The notes beneath the pieces were generated by a model, which worked only from the letters and a program-made list of their open reading frames with translations, was not told where the DNA came from and did not search any database. A stretch of 64,000 nt of DNA from Lentimicrobium saccharophilum (lineage in GTDB: Bacteria; Bacteroidota; Bacteroidia; Bacteroidales; Lentimicrobiaceae). A program made the position numbers and the translations under genes. The stretch lies in the NCBI RefSeq assembly GCF_001192835.1, contig NZ_DF968183.1, forward strand, positions 806,001 through 870,000. Reading direction: 5' to 3'. Positions 55,305 to 64,000 of this stretch are shown one piece after another; positions within the stretch are counted from its first letter, which is position 1, and the number at the start of each line of letters is the position of its first letter.

Positions 55305-55465
55305 CGATTGCAAATGACATCTTTTTAAAAAGAATCTTAGAAAAATCCGTCTTCAGGGATGGAATAACAGGAATTTTTATTAAAAATCATCCGGATAAAG
55401 GCATTGGCATTTATCAACAAGTTATCTTTATGCATTCAATCAGCCTAACAATTAATAAGATTTCA

Positions 55466-56476
55466 ATGAAGTCAAACCTGATCTCAATCAATGACATTGC
55501 CCGTGCCCTGGGAATTTCTCCGTCCACGGTTTCACGTGCGCTCAAGGATCACCCCGACATCAGCACGGAAACAAAGCGTATTGTAAAAGAGTATGCCGAA
55601 CAGGTGAATTACAGGCCGAATGCATTGGCCTTAAGCCTGAAACGACAGCGTTCCAATACCCTGGGACTGATCATCCCTGAAATAACGCATCATTTCTTCT
55701 CATCCGTGATCAGCGGGATTGAAGAACTGGCCTATGCAAAAGGATACAGGCTGATTATCTGTCAATCAAACGAAGATTACAACCGGGAAGTCATCAACAC
55801 ACAGGTTTTACTGGATAACCGGGTCGACGGAATCCTGATTTCCATCAGCAAAACCACCCATGATCACGGTCATTTCAAGGATCTGATCGACAGCGGGATT
55901 CCGCTTGTGTTTCTCGACAGGGTGAGCGAAGAAGTAGAAACCGACCGGGTGGTTACGGCCGATTTTGAAGGTGCGCTGATTGCTACCAGCCACCTCCTGG
56001 AAACAGGAAGGAAAAGGATCCTCCACCTGGCCTCTCCGAAACACTTGCATGTTGGCAGGTTAAGGCAGGAAGGATACTTAAAAGCTTTACAGAATTACGG
56101 AATTGAACCGGATCCGGACCTGATTATCCAATGCGACACCCGCCTGGAGGTATATCAGCTCAAAGAAGAAATTTTACGGATCGCACCCAAAATTGACGGC
56201 ATTTTTGCGGTAAACGATTTCACCGCCATCGCTGCCATGCAGATTCTGCAGGAAAACGGAAGCCGGATTCCCGAAGACATTGCGGTAACCGGGTTCGGTA
56301 ATGATCCCATCGCCAGCATTGCATACCCGCCGCTTACAACTGTTGAACAAAGCGGATTTGAAATGGGACGGCAGGCAGTTGAAATATTGATTAAAAGAAT
56401 TGAAAACCCTTCAACTTTCATTGATTTTCAGACAAGGGTAATTCCGGTATCGCTCGAAAAACGGGCTTCAACCTGA
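55466..56476 (+). CDS. LacI-family transcriptional regulator of the glucan locus
   Basis: DNA-binding regulator of 336 residues. The helix-turn-helix ISINDIARALGISPSTVSRALKDHPDIS and hinge RPNALALSLKRQ sit at the N terminus of the chosen start (ATG 55466); the longer frame adds 12 residues ahead of the HTH. The C-terminal periplasmic-binding-like domain senses a sugar: NTLGLIIPEITHHFFSSVI, FLDRVSEEVETDRVV, IDGIFAVNDFTAIAAM and VTGFGNDPIASIAYPPLTTVEQ. It probably controls the susCDE operon and/or the downstream GH13 gene through the palindrome at 55283. Ends 63 bases before the GH13 gene. Confidence 0.92.
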   Translation: MKSNLISINDIARALGISPSTVSRALKDHPDISTETKRIVKEYAEQVNYRPNALALSLKRQRSNTLGLIIPEITHHFFSSVISGIEELAYAKGYRLIICQSNEDYNREVINTQVLLDNRVDGILISISKTTHDHGHFKDLIDSGIPLVFLDRVSEEVETDRVVTADFEGALIATSHLLETGRKRILHLASPKHLHVGRLRQEGYLKALQNYGIEPDPDLIIQCDTRLEVYQLKEEILRIAPKIDGIFAVNDFTAIAAMQILQENGSRIPEDIAVTGFGNDPIASIAYPPLTTVEQSGFEMGRQAVEILIKRIENPSTFIDFQTRVIPVSLEKRAST

Positions 56477-56539
56477 TTCCGGCCCCTTTTGAACTTCCTG
56501 ACCATCTTATTGACCAACCGATCAAGAAACTCCCATATC

Positions 56540-58393
56540 ATGAAACAAATTAAACAAATTCTGTTTTTCGCATCCCTTTTGATGATGGCTTCCTGCAATG
56601 ATAAAACAAAAACTGAAAGTGTTGCATCTCCTCCCGAATGGTCGAAAGAGGTGATCTGGTATCAGATTTTCGTAGAGAGGTTCAACAATGGCGATCCTTC
56701 CAATGATCCCACCATCGCTTCCATCTCAACACCCTCAGCGTCCTTCCCGGTACCTGACGACTGGGCAATTACCCCATGGACTTCCGACTGGTATACCCAG
56801 GAGCCCTGGGCCGCGAAAACCGGGCTGGGCCTGCGCGAAACCATGCAGCACCGGCGATACGGAGGTGACCTGCAGGGGATACTCGACAAGCTGGATTATC
56901 TCTCGGACCTGGGCATTACCGCGATTTACCTGAACCCCATTAATGATGCGCCTTCACTGCATAAATATGATGCCCGGAATTATCATCACATCGATATCAA
57001 TTTCGGGCCCGATCCTGATGGCGATCTCGCCATCATGGCAACAGAAGACCCGGCCAACCCCGAAACCTGGAAATGGACCTCGGCAGATAAATTATTCCTC
57101 AGTTTGGTTGAAGAATTGCATAGCCGGGGCATCCGGGTAATTGTTGACTTTTCGTGGAACCACACGGGGGTATTATTCTGGGCATGGCAGGATCTGATAA
57201 AGAACCAGGAACAATCGGCCTATAAGGACTGGTATGAAGTCACTGCCTGGGACGATCCGGCCACCTCCGGCAATGAATTTGCCTACAAAGGCTGGCTGAA
57301 TATCATGAGCCTGCCCGAACTCAAAAAAACCGGCGTCACCGGCGAGAGAAAACACGGCTTCCCCTATGAAGGAAACCTGAACGACGGTGCTAAAAAACAC
57401 ATTTTTGACGTTACCCGCCGCTGGCTGGCCCCTGACGGGGATGTAAGCAAAGGCATTGACGGATTCAGGCTGGATGTGGCCGATCAGGTACCCATGGGTT
57501 TCTGGCGCGAATACCGTCAGGTGGTAAAATCCATTAATCCGGAAGCTTACCTGGTAGGTGAAATCTGGTGGCAAACCTGGCCGGACGACCTGATGGATCC
57601 CGCACCATACACCAATGATTCCATATTTGATGCCGTAATGTTTTATCAGGCTTACCGGCCGGCCAGGGGATTTTTTGCGGAAGCTGAGCCGGAATACGAT
57701 GCGCGTCAGTTTGCAGATCAGCTGCTTTTTGAATGGGGTAGACTGGATGAGCCTTTCCGGTATGGGATGATGAATGTAAATGCTACACACGACAGCCCCA
57801 GGCTGCTGTCGTGTTTTGCCAACAAGGGTAAATACAAGTACCGGGCTTCTCCTCATGAAGATACTGCATATATCAGCGGAAGACCGGATGAGGATACTTA
57901 CAACAGGGTCAGGCTCTACCTCGTTCATCAGTTTACTTCAATCGGTTCACCCCACATCTGGAACGGCGATGAGTTTGGCATGTGGGGCGGCGACGATCCT
58001 GACGAACGTAAGCCGCTGTGGTGGGAAGAGCTGAAGTTTGATGATGAAACCCGGACCAATATCAAACCGGGGAAGAAAACCTATGATCAGGTCGGATTTA
58101 ACCGGGAACATCTGGAATTTTACAAGAAACTGATCCGCATCAGAAAAGAGAATCCGGTGCTTGTTTCCGGTGCAATGGACTTCACCGTTGCGGAAGACAA
58201 AATACTGGCTTATAGCCGCAGGAACAACAACGGTGATCTGGTTTCCGTTGTTTTCAACCTGGGCAATTCGCCTTACATGTTCCGGCTTCCTGAAAATGGA
58301 ACCTATACTGACCTGCTGACCGGAAACGAATTTACCGGCAATGAGGTGACCGTTGAAAGCTTATCGGCAAGGATACTGAAACGAAGTAAATAA
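56540..58393 (+). CDS. GH13 alpha-amylase-family lipoprotein
   Basis: Alpha-glucan hydrolase of 617 residues, anchored by a lipobox MMASC (Cys19). All four GH13 regions are visible: I, VDFSWNH (D203, N207, H208); II, GFRLDVAD with nucleophile D312; III, VGEIWW with acid/base E341; IV, NATHDS with D418. A C-terminal beta domain (from about 530) closes the chain. The arrangement is close to neopullulanase/cyclomaltodextrinase-like enzymes, and cell-surface placement suits initial attack on starch-like polymers. Start chosen at ATG 56540, where the signal sequence begins. Same strand and orientation as lacI. Confidence 0.92.
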   Translation: MKQIKQILFFASLLMMASCNDKTKTESVASPPEWSKEVIWYQIFVERFNNGDPSNDPTIASISTPSASFPVPDDWAITPWTSDWYTQEPWAAKTGLGLRETMQHRRYGGDLQGILDKLDYLSDLGITAIYLNPINDAPSLHKYDARNYHHIDINFGPDPDGDLAIMATEDPANPETWKWTSADKLFLSLVEELHSRGIRVIVDFSWNHTGVLFWAWQDLIKNQEQSAYKDWYEVTAWDDPATSGNEFAYKGWLNIMSLPELKKTGVTGERKHGFPYEGNLNDGAKKHIFDVTRRWLAPDGDVSKGIDGFRLDVADQVPMGFWREYRQVVKSINPEAYLVGEIWWQTWPDDLMDPAPYTNDSIFDAVMFYQAYRPARGFFAEAEPEYDARQFADQLLFEWGRLDEPFRYGMMNVNATHDSPRLLSCFANKGKYKYRASPHEDTAYISGRPDEDTYNRVRLYLVHQFTSIGSPHIWNGDEFGMWGGDDPDERKPLWWEELKFDDETRTNIKPGKKTYDQVGFNREHLEFYKKLIRIRKENPVLVSGAMDFTVAEDKILAYSRRNNNGDLVSVVFNLGNSPYMFRLPENGTYTDLLTGNEFTGNEVTVESLSARILKRSK

Positions 58394-58619
58394 CAAGCTG
58401 ATCCTGCAAAGGATTGTACAAGCCATCTATGCAACAGTGTGTTATTTCCGCATACTGAATGACTTCCTGAAATTGGCCTCAGATTCAATCCGGCAGCAAG
58501 AAGGCGCGGGCAGGCACGAATGTATCCTCTGTATAATACGAATATTCGACAAACCACTGCGCTTGATAAATAAATCCATACGCTTGTACATTTACTAAAA
58601 CAAGGCCTTTTTAATGTTG
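58394..58619. other. Intergenic region after the GH13 gene
   Basis: No gene supported. A minus-strand ORF across 58303-58632 overlaps the GH13 3' end and has no protein features. Confidence 0.5.
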
Positions 58620-58631
58620 CATCTTTGCACA

Positions 58632-58745
58632 ATACTAAAGATATATTTTAGTATGAGCACCGGGCTTCCCGGCCCCAGTGTTCTATTATCACTCCCTCCT
58701 TTCATGTCGTTAAAAAACCTGCACATCCCGGCAGGTTTTTTTTTT
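58632..58745 (+). ncRNA. Candidate small RNA with promoter-like box and terminator
   Basis: A CATCTTTG box (58620-58627, one base off TAnnTTTG) is followed by a hairpin (ATACTAAA...TTTAGTAT), a GC-rich stem region (CACCGGG...CCCAGTG) and then a clear terminator, giving a transcript of about 110 bases with no reading frame. No gene on the plus strand follows, so it is not an obvious leader. It could instead be the long 3' end of the GH13 transcript. Confidence 0.35.
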
Positions 58746-58746
58746 G
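58714..58746 (+). terminator. Rho-independent terminator
   Basis: AACCTGC (58716-58722) pairs with GCAGGTT (58731-58737), followed by a T run of more than eight bases. The A run before the stem also permits use from the minus strand for the convergent MFS gene. Confidence 0.85.
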
Positions 58747-58807
58747 CGTTTTATTGCATAAAAAAAGCGGCATCAGTTGATACCGCTTAATAAATCAGGA
58801 TGGATAC

Positions 58808-60211
58808 CTATTTCTTCTTGTTAGGTAACTCCAGGCCATAACCATTCTTTTTATCAACGAACTTCAGCACAAAGCCAAGGATAAATGCCAGAACACCAAA
58901 TCCTGCGAAAATAAGTTCAGGTACGGTGTAATTATATTTTACACCCTCCACGCCGGCGGCGATCTGCTCTGAAACCCCGGGATTGGATGCTGTCAATGCC
59001 CAGCCAATAAGAATGGGAACGGCAAGCAGACCAATGTTTTGAATCCAGAATATTGCGCCATAGGCCGAACCGAGGTAACGATCCTCAACGATTTTCGGCA
59101 ATGAAGGCCACATGGAAGCAGGCACCAGCGAAAAGGCAGTACCAAGGATAACAATGGTAAGAATTGCGGTCACTACACCGAAAGACTCGGCCGGAACAAG
59201 CGCAAAAATCAGGTGTGAAACTGTAAGCAGTACAGCTCCGTATATCATCATGGTAGCACCTTTACCCCTGACATCCAGAAAATAGCCTATAAACGGTGTA
59301 AGAATCATCGCACCGATCGGGAAAAAGGAAACATAAGCAGCCGCTGATTTGATATCAACATTTAGTTTTGATGCCAGCATATCCGTGGCGAACTTCTGAA
59401 ATGGGAAGATGGCCGAATAAAACAAAACGCACAGCGCGGATATTGCAAGGAAACCCGGATTTGTAAAAATCTTTTTAAGATCGCTGAGTTTAAACTCATC
59501 TTCCGGACTTGTCGTCAGTTTTGACACACCCATCTGTTTATCCAGCTTTGCATCCATGAAAGTATAAGTCAGGAAAAGGAGAAATCCGATGCAAAGAAAT
59601 ACCAGGCCCCACAACACTGAGTTGGATGGCCCGCCGTTTTCGGCAAAAATCGGGGTTAACCTGAAAACGGCAAAGACGCCAAGACGGGCAACCGCCATCT
59701 CAAGGCCCATCGCCAGGGCCATTTCCTTCCCCTTAAACCATTTTACAATGGTCTTGGATACAGTGATTCCGGCCATTTCAACCCCAATGCCAAAAATAGC
59801 AAAACCAACAAAGGCAAGCTTGGCAGAAGCAGGCACCCAGGTTATGAAAGAACCCAGCCAGGCAGCAAAACCGGTATCTGCAAAACCAGGGGTAAGCGCA
59901 TAGAATTTAAGACCTGCACCAATCACCATGGTAAGTCCGGCTGTGATCAGGGTAAACCTGATACCCATCTTATCCAGGATAACACCGGAAAAGATCAGAA
60001 AGAAGGCAAATACATTCAGGAAAAATTCAGATCCGCCAAGCATCCCAAACACTTCAGGTGTCCATTTGTAATCGGTTTCAAGCATGCTCTGCAAAGGCGC
60101 CACAACATCCACAAAGAAGTAGGCAAAGAACATGGTGGTTGAAATCAGAGCCAACGCGATCCACCTGGCGGTTTTTGACTCATTTAACAAAGTCACGGCT
60201 TTCTCTTTCAT
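58808..60211 (-). CDS. Major facilitator superfamily transporter
   Basis: Inner-membrane transporter of 467 residues with about 12 membrane helices in two halves joined by a cytoplasmic loop (near DKQMGVSKLTTSPEDEFKLS, about 235-255). SGVILDKMGIRFTL carries the family motif between helices 2 and 3, and FLDVRGKGATMMI is its counterpart in the second half. The substrate is not clear. Its place beside the glucan locus makes a sugar possible, but the sequence does not show it. Confidence 0.82.
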   Translation of the reverse strand: MKEKAVTLLNESKTARWIALALISTTMFFAYFFVDVVAPLQSMLETDYKWTPEVFGMLGGSEFFLNVFAFFLIFSGVILDKMGIRFTLITAGLTMVIGAGLKFYALTPGFADTGFAAWLGSFITWVPASAKLAFVGFAIFGIGVEMAGITVSKTIVKWFKGKEMALAMGLEMAVARLGVFAVFRLTPIFAENGGPSNSVLWGLVFLCIGFLLFLTYTFMDAKLDKQMGVSKLTTSPEDEFKLSDLKKIFTNPGFLAISALCVLFYSAIFPFQKFATDMLASKLNVDIKSAAAYVSFFPIGAMILTPFIGYFLDVRGKGATMMIYGAVLLTVSHLIFALVPAESFGVVTAILTIVILGTAFSLVPASMWPSLPKIVEDRYLGSAYGAIFWIQNIGLLAVPILIGWALTASNPGVSEQIAAGVEGVKYNYTVPELIFAGFGVLAFILGFVLKFVDKKNGYGLELPNKKK

Positions 60212-60410
60212 AAAGCTTAGGTTAGAAATTTGAATTAATGATTTCTGTTGATATCTGAAAAATTTACACTGTTCATGATATCAGCCCTGCTTTAGGGCGG
60301 GTAAATGTAGCTATTTTTTCCAAAGACAGATGCCCCGGCATTCATTTTCATTTTTTGCGTAAAAATTCCTGAATTCATAAATATTTAATCCCGCCTCGGC
60401 CCGGAAATTA

Positions 60411-60418
60411 TATTTTTG
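60411..60418 (+). promoter_or_regulatory. -7 box for the alkaline phosphatase gene
   Basis: TATTTTTG, 34 bases before the chosen start. It nearly touches the longer possible start at 60416, which is therefore unlikely. Confidence 0.5.
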
Positions 60419-60451
60419 CAACGGATTACAATGAAAATATATAATCTGATC

Positions 60452-61552
60452 ATGAAAAAAATTTATGTCTTCGCAGCAATTCTATCACTGATTGCTCCAT
60501 CGGTTCCGGAATTAAAAGCGCAGAAAACCGCAAAAGATTCCGGCAAGGAGCATCTGCCGAAAAATATTATCCTGATGATCGGTGACGGAATGGGACTGGC
60601 ACAAATGTATGCTGCCTACACGGCATCATGCGGGACCTTGCACATGGCTGAATTTAACCAGATTGCTTTGGTAAAGACATTGTCAGCCAGCGATTACATC
60701 ACCGACTCGGGTGCCGGAGGCACAGCCATTGCCTGTGGTATTAAAACCAACAACGGAATGATCGGCATGGGGCCTGACAGCATCCCTGTTAAAAGCATTC
60801 TGAAAATGGCGGAAGACAAAGGGCTTTCAACCGGTTTAGTTGTTACCTGCGATGTTACCCACGCAACCCCGGCCTCATTTGTTGCTTCCGTTAAAAGCCG
60901 CAAGCAGGCCGAAGATATTGCCATGCAGTTTCTGAGCACCGACATTGATGTATTTATCGGAGGCGGGCGTGACGCATTTGTCAACCGGCGCGACAGTCTC
61001 AATCTGCTCGACAGTCTGGCAAAACTTAATTACACGGTGGCCTCAACTATTCCCGCCATGCTGAATGTCAACCAGGGTAAACTGGCTGCATTGCTTTATC
61101 CGGCCCATCCCCCGAAATTCAGTGAAGGAAGAGGCGATATGTTAAGTCTTTCAACCGAAAAAGCCCTGGAACTGCTCAGTAATAATCAGAAGGGCTTTTT
61201 TATGATGGTTGAGGGCTCCCAGATAGATTGGGGCGGACATGACAATAACCTGGACTACATTGTGAATGAAACCCTTGATTTCGACAAGGCTGTTGGCATT
61301 GCGCTTGATTTTGCCCGCAAAAACGGGGAAACCCTGGTAATTGTGACTGCTGACCATGAAACCGGCGGACTGTCGAATATGGAAGGTAATTTCGAAACAG
61401 GGCAAACCGGCGGCCGGTTTACTACTGATGACCACAGCGGAGTTCCTGTACCTTTGTATGCCTATGGCCCCGGTTCAGGCAATTTCAGGGGGTTGATGGA
61501 CAATACCGATATATTCCGCCTGATGCGCCAATTGCTAAACCTGTCAAGATAG
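60452..61552 (+). CDS. Alkaline phosphatase
   Basis: Periplasmic phosphomonoesterase of 366 residues with signal peptide (ending PELKAQ). Metal and catalytic motifs of the PhoA family are present: MIGDGMG (Asp), the nucleophilic serine in TDSGAGGTA, THATPASF, VEGSQIDWGGHDN (Asp/His) and TADHETGG (Asp, His). The chain is shorter than E. coli PhoA. Start at ATG 60452 puts the signal sequence first; ATG 60431 is possible. No Pho-box can be judged. Confidence 0.93.
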   Translation: MKKIYVFAAILSLIAPSVPELKAQKTAKDSGKEHLPKNIILMIGDGMGLAQMYAAYTASCGTLHMAEFNQIALVKTLSASDYITDSGAGGTAIACGIKTNNGMIGMGPDSIPVKSILKMAEDKGLSTGLVVTCDVTHATPASFVASVKSRKQAEDIAMQFLSTDIDVFIGGGRDAFVNRRDSLNLLDSLAKLNYTVASTIPAMLNVNQGKLAALLYPAHPPKFSEGRGDMLSLSTEKALELLSNNQKGFFMMVEGSQIDWGGHDNNLDYIVNETLDFDKAVGIALDFARKNGETLVIVTADHETGGLSNMEGNFETGQTGGRFTTDDHSGVPVPLYAYGPGSGNFRGLMDNTDIFRLMRQLLNLSR

Positions 61553-61680
61553 CTTTTGGCTGGCAGATTCTGTTCAGCAAACAGAAAGGATATTTATCGG
61601 ACAGGGTATGTGTTGCCTTGATATGCGCGTCATTTTATTTTTTATTTCCCTGAACGGAGCGCCGGGAATACAAGCCGGTT

Positions 61681-61710
61681 TTGAAAACCCGTCAGTGTAA
61701 CCTATTTTTG
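61681..61710 (+). promoter_or_regulatory. Promoter of hldD
   Basis: TTG at 61681-61683, a 19-base spacer and TATTTTTG at 61703-61710, with the start codon 17 bases later. Confidence 0.6.
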
Positions 61711-61727
61711 CAAAAAAAGATTCAAAA

Positions 61728-62693
61728 ATGATTGTAGTAACCGGAGCCGCAGGATTTATAGGTAGTTGCCTGATCAGCAAACTGTTGGAATCAGGACACC
61801 AGGAAATAGTTGTTGTTGATGATTTCTCAAAATCCGGTAAAGCCGGAAACCTAACAGGAAAATCCCTCGCAGCCCGGGTCAGCCGTAGTGAATTCTTCGA
61901 CTGGTTGCCCCGGCATAATAAGGAGATCACCTTTGTTTTCCATATCGGCGCAAGAACCGATACAACGGAATTCAATATGCAGGTATTTGAGGAATTGAAT
62001 TTAGGTTATTCAAAGAAGGTTTGGGAAGCCTGCTGCAAATACCGCATCCCGCTGGTTTACGCTTCTTCGGCTGCCACATACGGATCCGGTGAGTATGGAT
62101 ACCATGACCGCCACGATATTGTGGATCAGCTCAGGCCGCTGAATCCTTACGGTATTTCTAAAAATGAATTTGACAAATGGGTGCTCGGGCAATCAGAAAC
62201 GCCTCCCTTCTGGGCAGGGATGAAATTCTTTAATGTTTACGGTCCGAATGAATATCATAAAGGGAGAATGGCCTCGGTGATATTCCATTCATTCAATCAG
62301 ATCAAACAAACCGGGAAGGTCAGGCTGTTCCGCTCGCACCGCCCCGACTTCACCGATGGCGGTCAGCTGCGTGACTTCATTTATGTTAAAGATGTGGTTA
62401 CGGTGTTGGAGTTTATGATGAACAAAAGACCACAATCAGGACTTTACAACCTGGGAACCGGCAAGGCAAGAACCTTTTTCGACCTCGCCAGAGCTACGTT
62501 CTCGGCATTGAATCTTGAACCGGATATTGAATTTATCGACACCCCGGCAGATATCCGTGATAAATATCAGTATTTTACCGAGGCTGAAATGAATAAACTG
62601 AGAAGTGCCGGCTACACCGGTGCTTTCACTTCGCTGGAGGATGGAATTTCAGATTATGTCCGCAATTACCTTGCAAACAACAGTTACAGGTAA
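61728..62693 (+). CDS. hldD: ADP-glyceromanno-heptose 6-epimerase
   Basis: NAD(P)-dependent short-chain epimerase making ADP-L-glycero-D-manno-heptose for the LPS core. The 321-residue chain shows the nucleotide motif VTGAAGFIGS, HIGARTDTTE, the catalytic YASSAATYG and YGISK (YxxxK), FNVYGPNEYHKGRMASVI and RDFIYVKDVV, all characteristic of HldD. Convergent to the MerR-family gene, ends 2 bases apart. Confidence 0.92.
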   Translation: MIVVTGAAGFIGSCLISKLLESGHQEIVVVDDFSKSGKAGNLTGKSLAARVSRSEFFDWLPRHNKEITFVFHIGARTDTTEFNMQVFEELNLGYSKKVWEACCKYRIPLVYASSAATYGSGEYGYHDRHDIVDQLRPLNPYGISKNEFDKWVLGQSETPPFWAGMKFFNVYGPNEYHKGRMASVIFHSFNQIKQTGKVRLFRSHRPDFTDGGQLRDFIYVKDVVTVLEFMMNKRPQSGLYNLGTGKARTFFDLARATFSALNLEPDIEFIDTPADIRDKYQYFTEAEMNKLRSAGYTGAFTSLEDGISDYVRNYLANNSYR

Positions 62694-62695
62694 TA

Positions 62696-63040
62696 TCAGT
62701 CTTCAGAGAGATTTTGCTTGAGTTCCAGAAGGAAAGCCCGCATCTGCTGAAGCGTTTTCACCACTTCATGGTTGGCGGTAACATCATCCCTGTTCGCTTT
62801 CAGTTTTTCCCGGGCGCCCTGGAGCGTGAATCCGCGTTCTTTTACCAGATGGTAAATCAGGTGAAAGTTATCAACGTCTTGCTTCGTGAAAAACCGGTTA
62901 CCCTTTTTATTCCGGAAAGGCTTGATAATATCAAATTCTTTTTCCCAGTACCGGATCAGTGATACATTTACACCGAACATTTCCGCCACCTCCCCTATCC
63001 TGAAATAGACCTTTTCAATTTCCTTTTTCCGGTATGGCAT
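62696..63040 (-). CDS. MerR-family transcriptional regulator
   Basis: A 114-residue DNA-binding protein. The winged helix YFRIGEVAEMFGVNVSLIRYWEKEF and the wing NKKGNRFFTKQDVDNF are MerR-type; the C-terminal part is a coiled-coil dimer helix with no cysteine cluster, so it does not look like a metal sensor. It lies 14 bases after the M23 peptidase gene on the same strand and is probably its operon partner; this pair is frequent in Bacteroidota. Confidence 0.9.
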   Translation of the reverse strand: MPYRKKEIEKVYFRIGEVAEMFGVNVSLIRYWEKEFDIIKPFRNKKGNRFFTKQDVDNFHLIYHLVKERGFTLQGAREKLKANRDDVTANHEVVKTLQQMRAFLLELKQNLSED

Positions 63041-63054
63041 AAGGCAGGAAATGT

Positions 63055-64000
63055 TTAATCGAGGGTTTGCGACGGACGTTGTGAAAGTTCAATCATCTGG
63101 GCATATTCCTCGGGAGTAATGTCATTGAAGAAAAAGTTTATCGGATCAACAGCCCTGCCCCCTTTACGCACTTCATAGTGCAGGTGGGGCGAAGTAGATT
63201 TACCTGTATTGCCGACAAACCCGATAACCTGCCCCCGTTTTACCTTCTGACCTTTTTTTACGGACATTTTGGAGAGATGCGCGTATAGTGTCTCGTAGCC
63301 AAAGCCATGATTAATTACAATACAATTCCCATATCCACTCCGCGAGTACTCTATCCCGGTAACAGTTCCGTCGCCTGTGGCATAAATTTCAGTGCCGACC
63401 GGAGCGGTAAAATCAATTCCCTCATGGAACTTCGTTACCTTGTAAAACGGATCGGTACGATAACCGAAATAGGAACCGATGCGGCGCAGATCAGTATTTG
63501 AAACGGGTTGAATCGCGGGTATTGAAGCAATAAGCTCTTCCTTTCTCTTGGCAAGTTCAAAAACCTCATCAAATGACTTGGACTGAACGTATAACTGACT
63601 GGTAAGCACATCCAGCTTACGAGTGGTATTGATAATGATGTCGCTGTTTCTGAAACCTTCAAGCCTGGCATACCGGTCAGTGCCACCAAACCCCGCCTTC
63701 CTCACGGATGAGGGAATGGGCTCTGACTCGAATATTACCCGGTAAATATTGTCATCCCTGTCCTGCAGATCACTCACAACCGCCTGCACCTTGTCAAGCC
63801 GGTCATTCAAAATAGCAAACTGCAGCTTATACTGATCTATTTCCCGCTGCAAAATGCGTTCTTTGGGAGATTCTATAAAATTATATGCAAACAGCAGCAC
63901 AACCGCTGCGAAAACCATTCCGGTTGCAATTACCGACAACAGGCGAAGGAGCCTTTGCTTGAAAGTAACCTTAACCTTTTCGATTTTAAGCGACTTGGTA
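63055..64000 (-). CDS. M23-family metallopeptidase, cut by the window edge
   Basis: Membrane-anchored peptidoglycan endopeptidase of the LytM/M23 group. The frame has no stop up to base 64000 and upstream codons read KIEKVKVTFKQRLLRLLS, so the true start lies outside; the internal TTG at 63939 is not it. One membrane helix (ATGMVFAAVVLLFAYNF), a coiled coil, then the peptidase domain with HEGIDF, a GNTGKSTSPHLHYE end (zinc ligands HxxxD and HxH) and the GYGNCIVINHG core. It may act in cell-wall growth. The MerR-family gene follows. Confidence 0.9.
   Translation of the reverse strand, partial: TKSLKIEKVKVTFKQRLLRLLSVIATGMVFAAVVLLFAYNFIESPKERILQREIDQYKLQFAILNDRLDKVQAVVSDLQDRDDNIYRVIFESEPIPSSVRKAGFGGTDRYARLEGFRNSDIIINTTRKLDVLTSQLYVQSKSFDEVFELAKRKEELIASIPAIQPVSNTDLRRIGSYFGYRTDPFYKVTKFHEGIDFTAPVGTEIYATGDGTVTGIEYSRSGYGNCIVINHGFGYETLYAHLSKMSVKKGQKVKRGQVIGFVGNTGKSTSPHLHYEVRKGGRAVDPINFFFNDITPEEYAQMIELSQRPSQTLD

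Overview
The window looks like the chromosome of a member of the Bacteroidota, probably a Bacteroidales or Marinilabiliales relative. The support is a SusC/SusD/SusE locus, TonB-dependent receptors with carboxypeptidase-like N-terminal domains, a GWxTD protein, an HYC_CC_PP-type protein, a DUF5723-like protein, ribosomal protein THX, and many TAnnTTTG -7 promoter boxes, several with a TTG about 19-21 bases upstream. No Shine-Dalgarno sequences stand out. Most of the window is ordinary chromosome of moderate GC. Genus and species cannot be set from the sequence alone.

Layout: a secreted metallophosphoesterase (0.1-1.5 kb) is followed by an AT-rich defence island (about 1.9-11.2 kb). The island holds a PARIS-like pair, an AriA-like ATPase and an AriB-like DUF4435/TOPRIM protein. 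The ATPase is put out of frame by an exact 79-bp tandem duplication. Next to it is a type I restriction-modification module: an HsdM-HsdS fusion, a KilA-N protein and HsdR. The KilA-N gene is preceded by, and contains, two related palindromes with compensating arm changes. After the island come a GWxTD protein, a GT2 glycosyltransferase, an SMR exporter, AroQ and a lipoprotein (11.9-15.7 kb).

From 15.8 to 18.5 kb there is a gene-free array of palindromic repeats built from a few hairpin modules in recurring order. A second, more regular array lies at 23.6-24.9 kb with a 369-371-bp period. Between them are a TPP riboswitch driving a TonB receptor (probable thiamin uptake), a serine hydrolase and SmpB. 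Then follow a thioredoxin-fold protein, a YhdH-type oxidoreductase, a small NTF2-like lipoprotein, a metal-linked operon (HYC_CC_PP protein, TonB receptor, HMA protein) and tRNA-His (25-30.6 kb).

The 30.7-47 kb stretch is mostly housekeeping: AIM24-like protein, an orphan peptide ABC permease, rhomboid protease, YqgE, the MurL-MurD2 pair (L-Glu addition then epimerisation in peptidoglycan synthesis), THX, Fmt, HU, 3-methyladenine glycosylase, RecQ, shikimate kinase and an RlmD-type rRNA methyltransferase.

From 47 to 58.4 kb lies an alpha-glucan utilisation locus: SusE, a SusD carrying inserted SusE/F-like glucan-binding repeats, SusC, a LacI regulator with a palindromic operator, and a GH13 lipoprotein. 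A complete IS256-family element with matched 8-bp target duplications has inserted in the regulatory region between susC and lacI. The window ends with an MFS transporter, alkaline phosphatase, HldD, a MerR regulator and an M23 peptidase that runs off the right edge.
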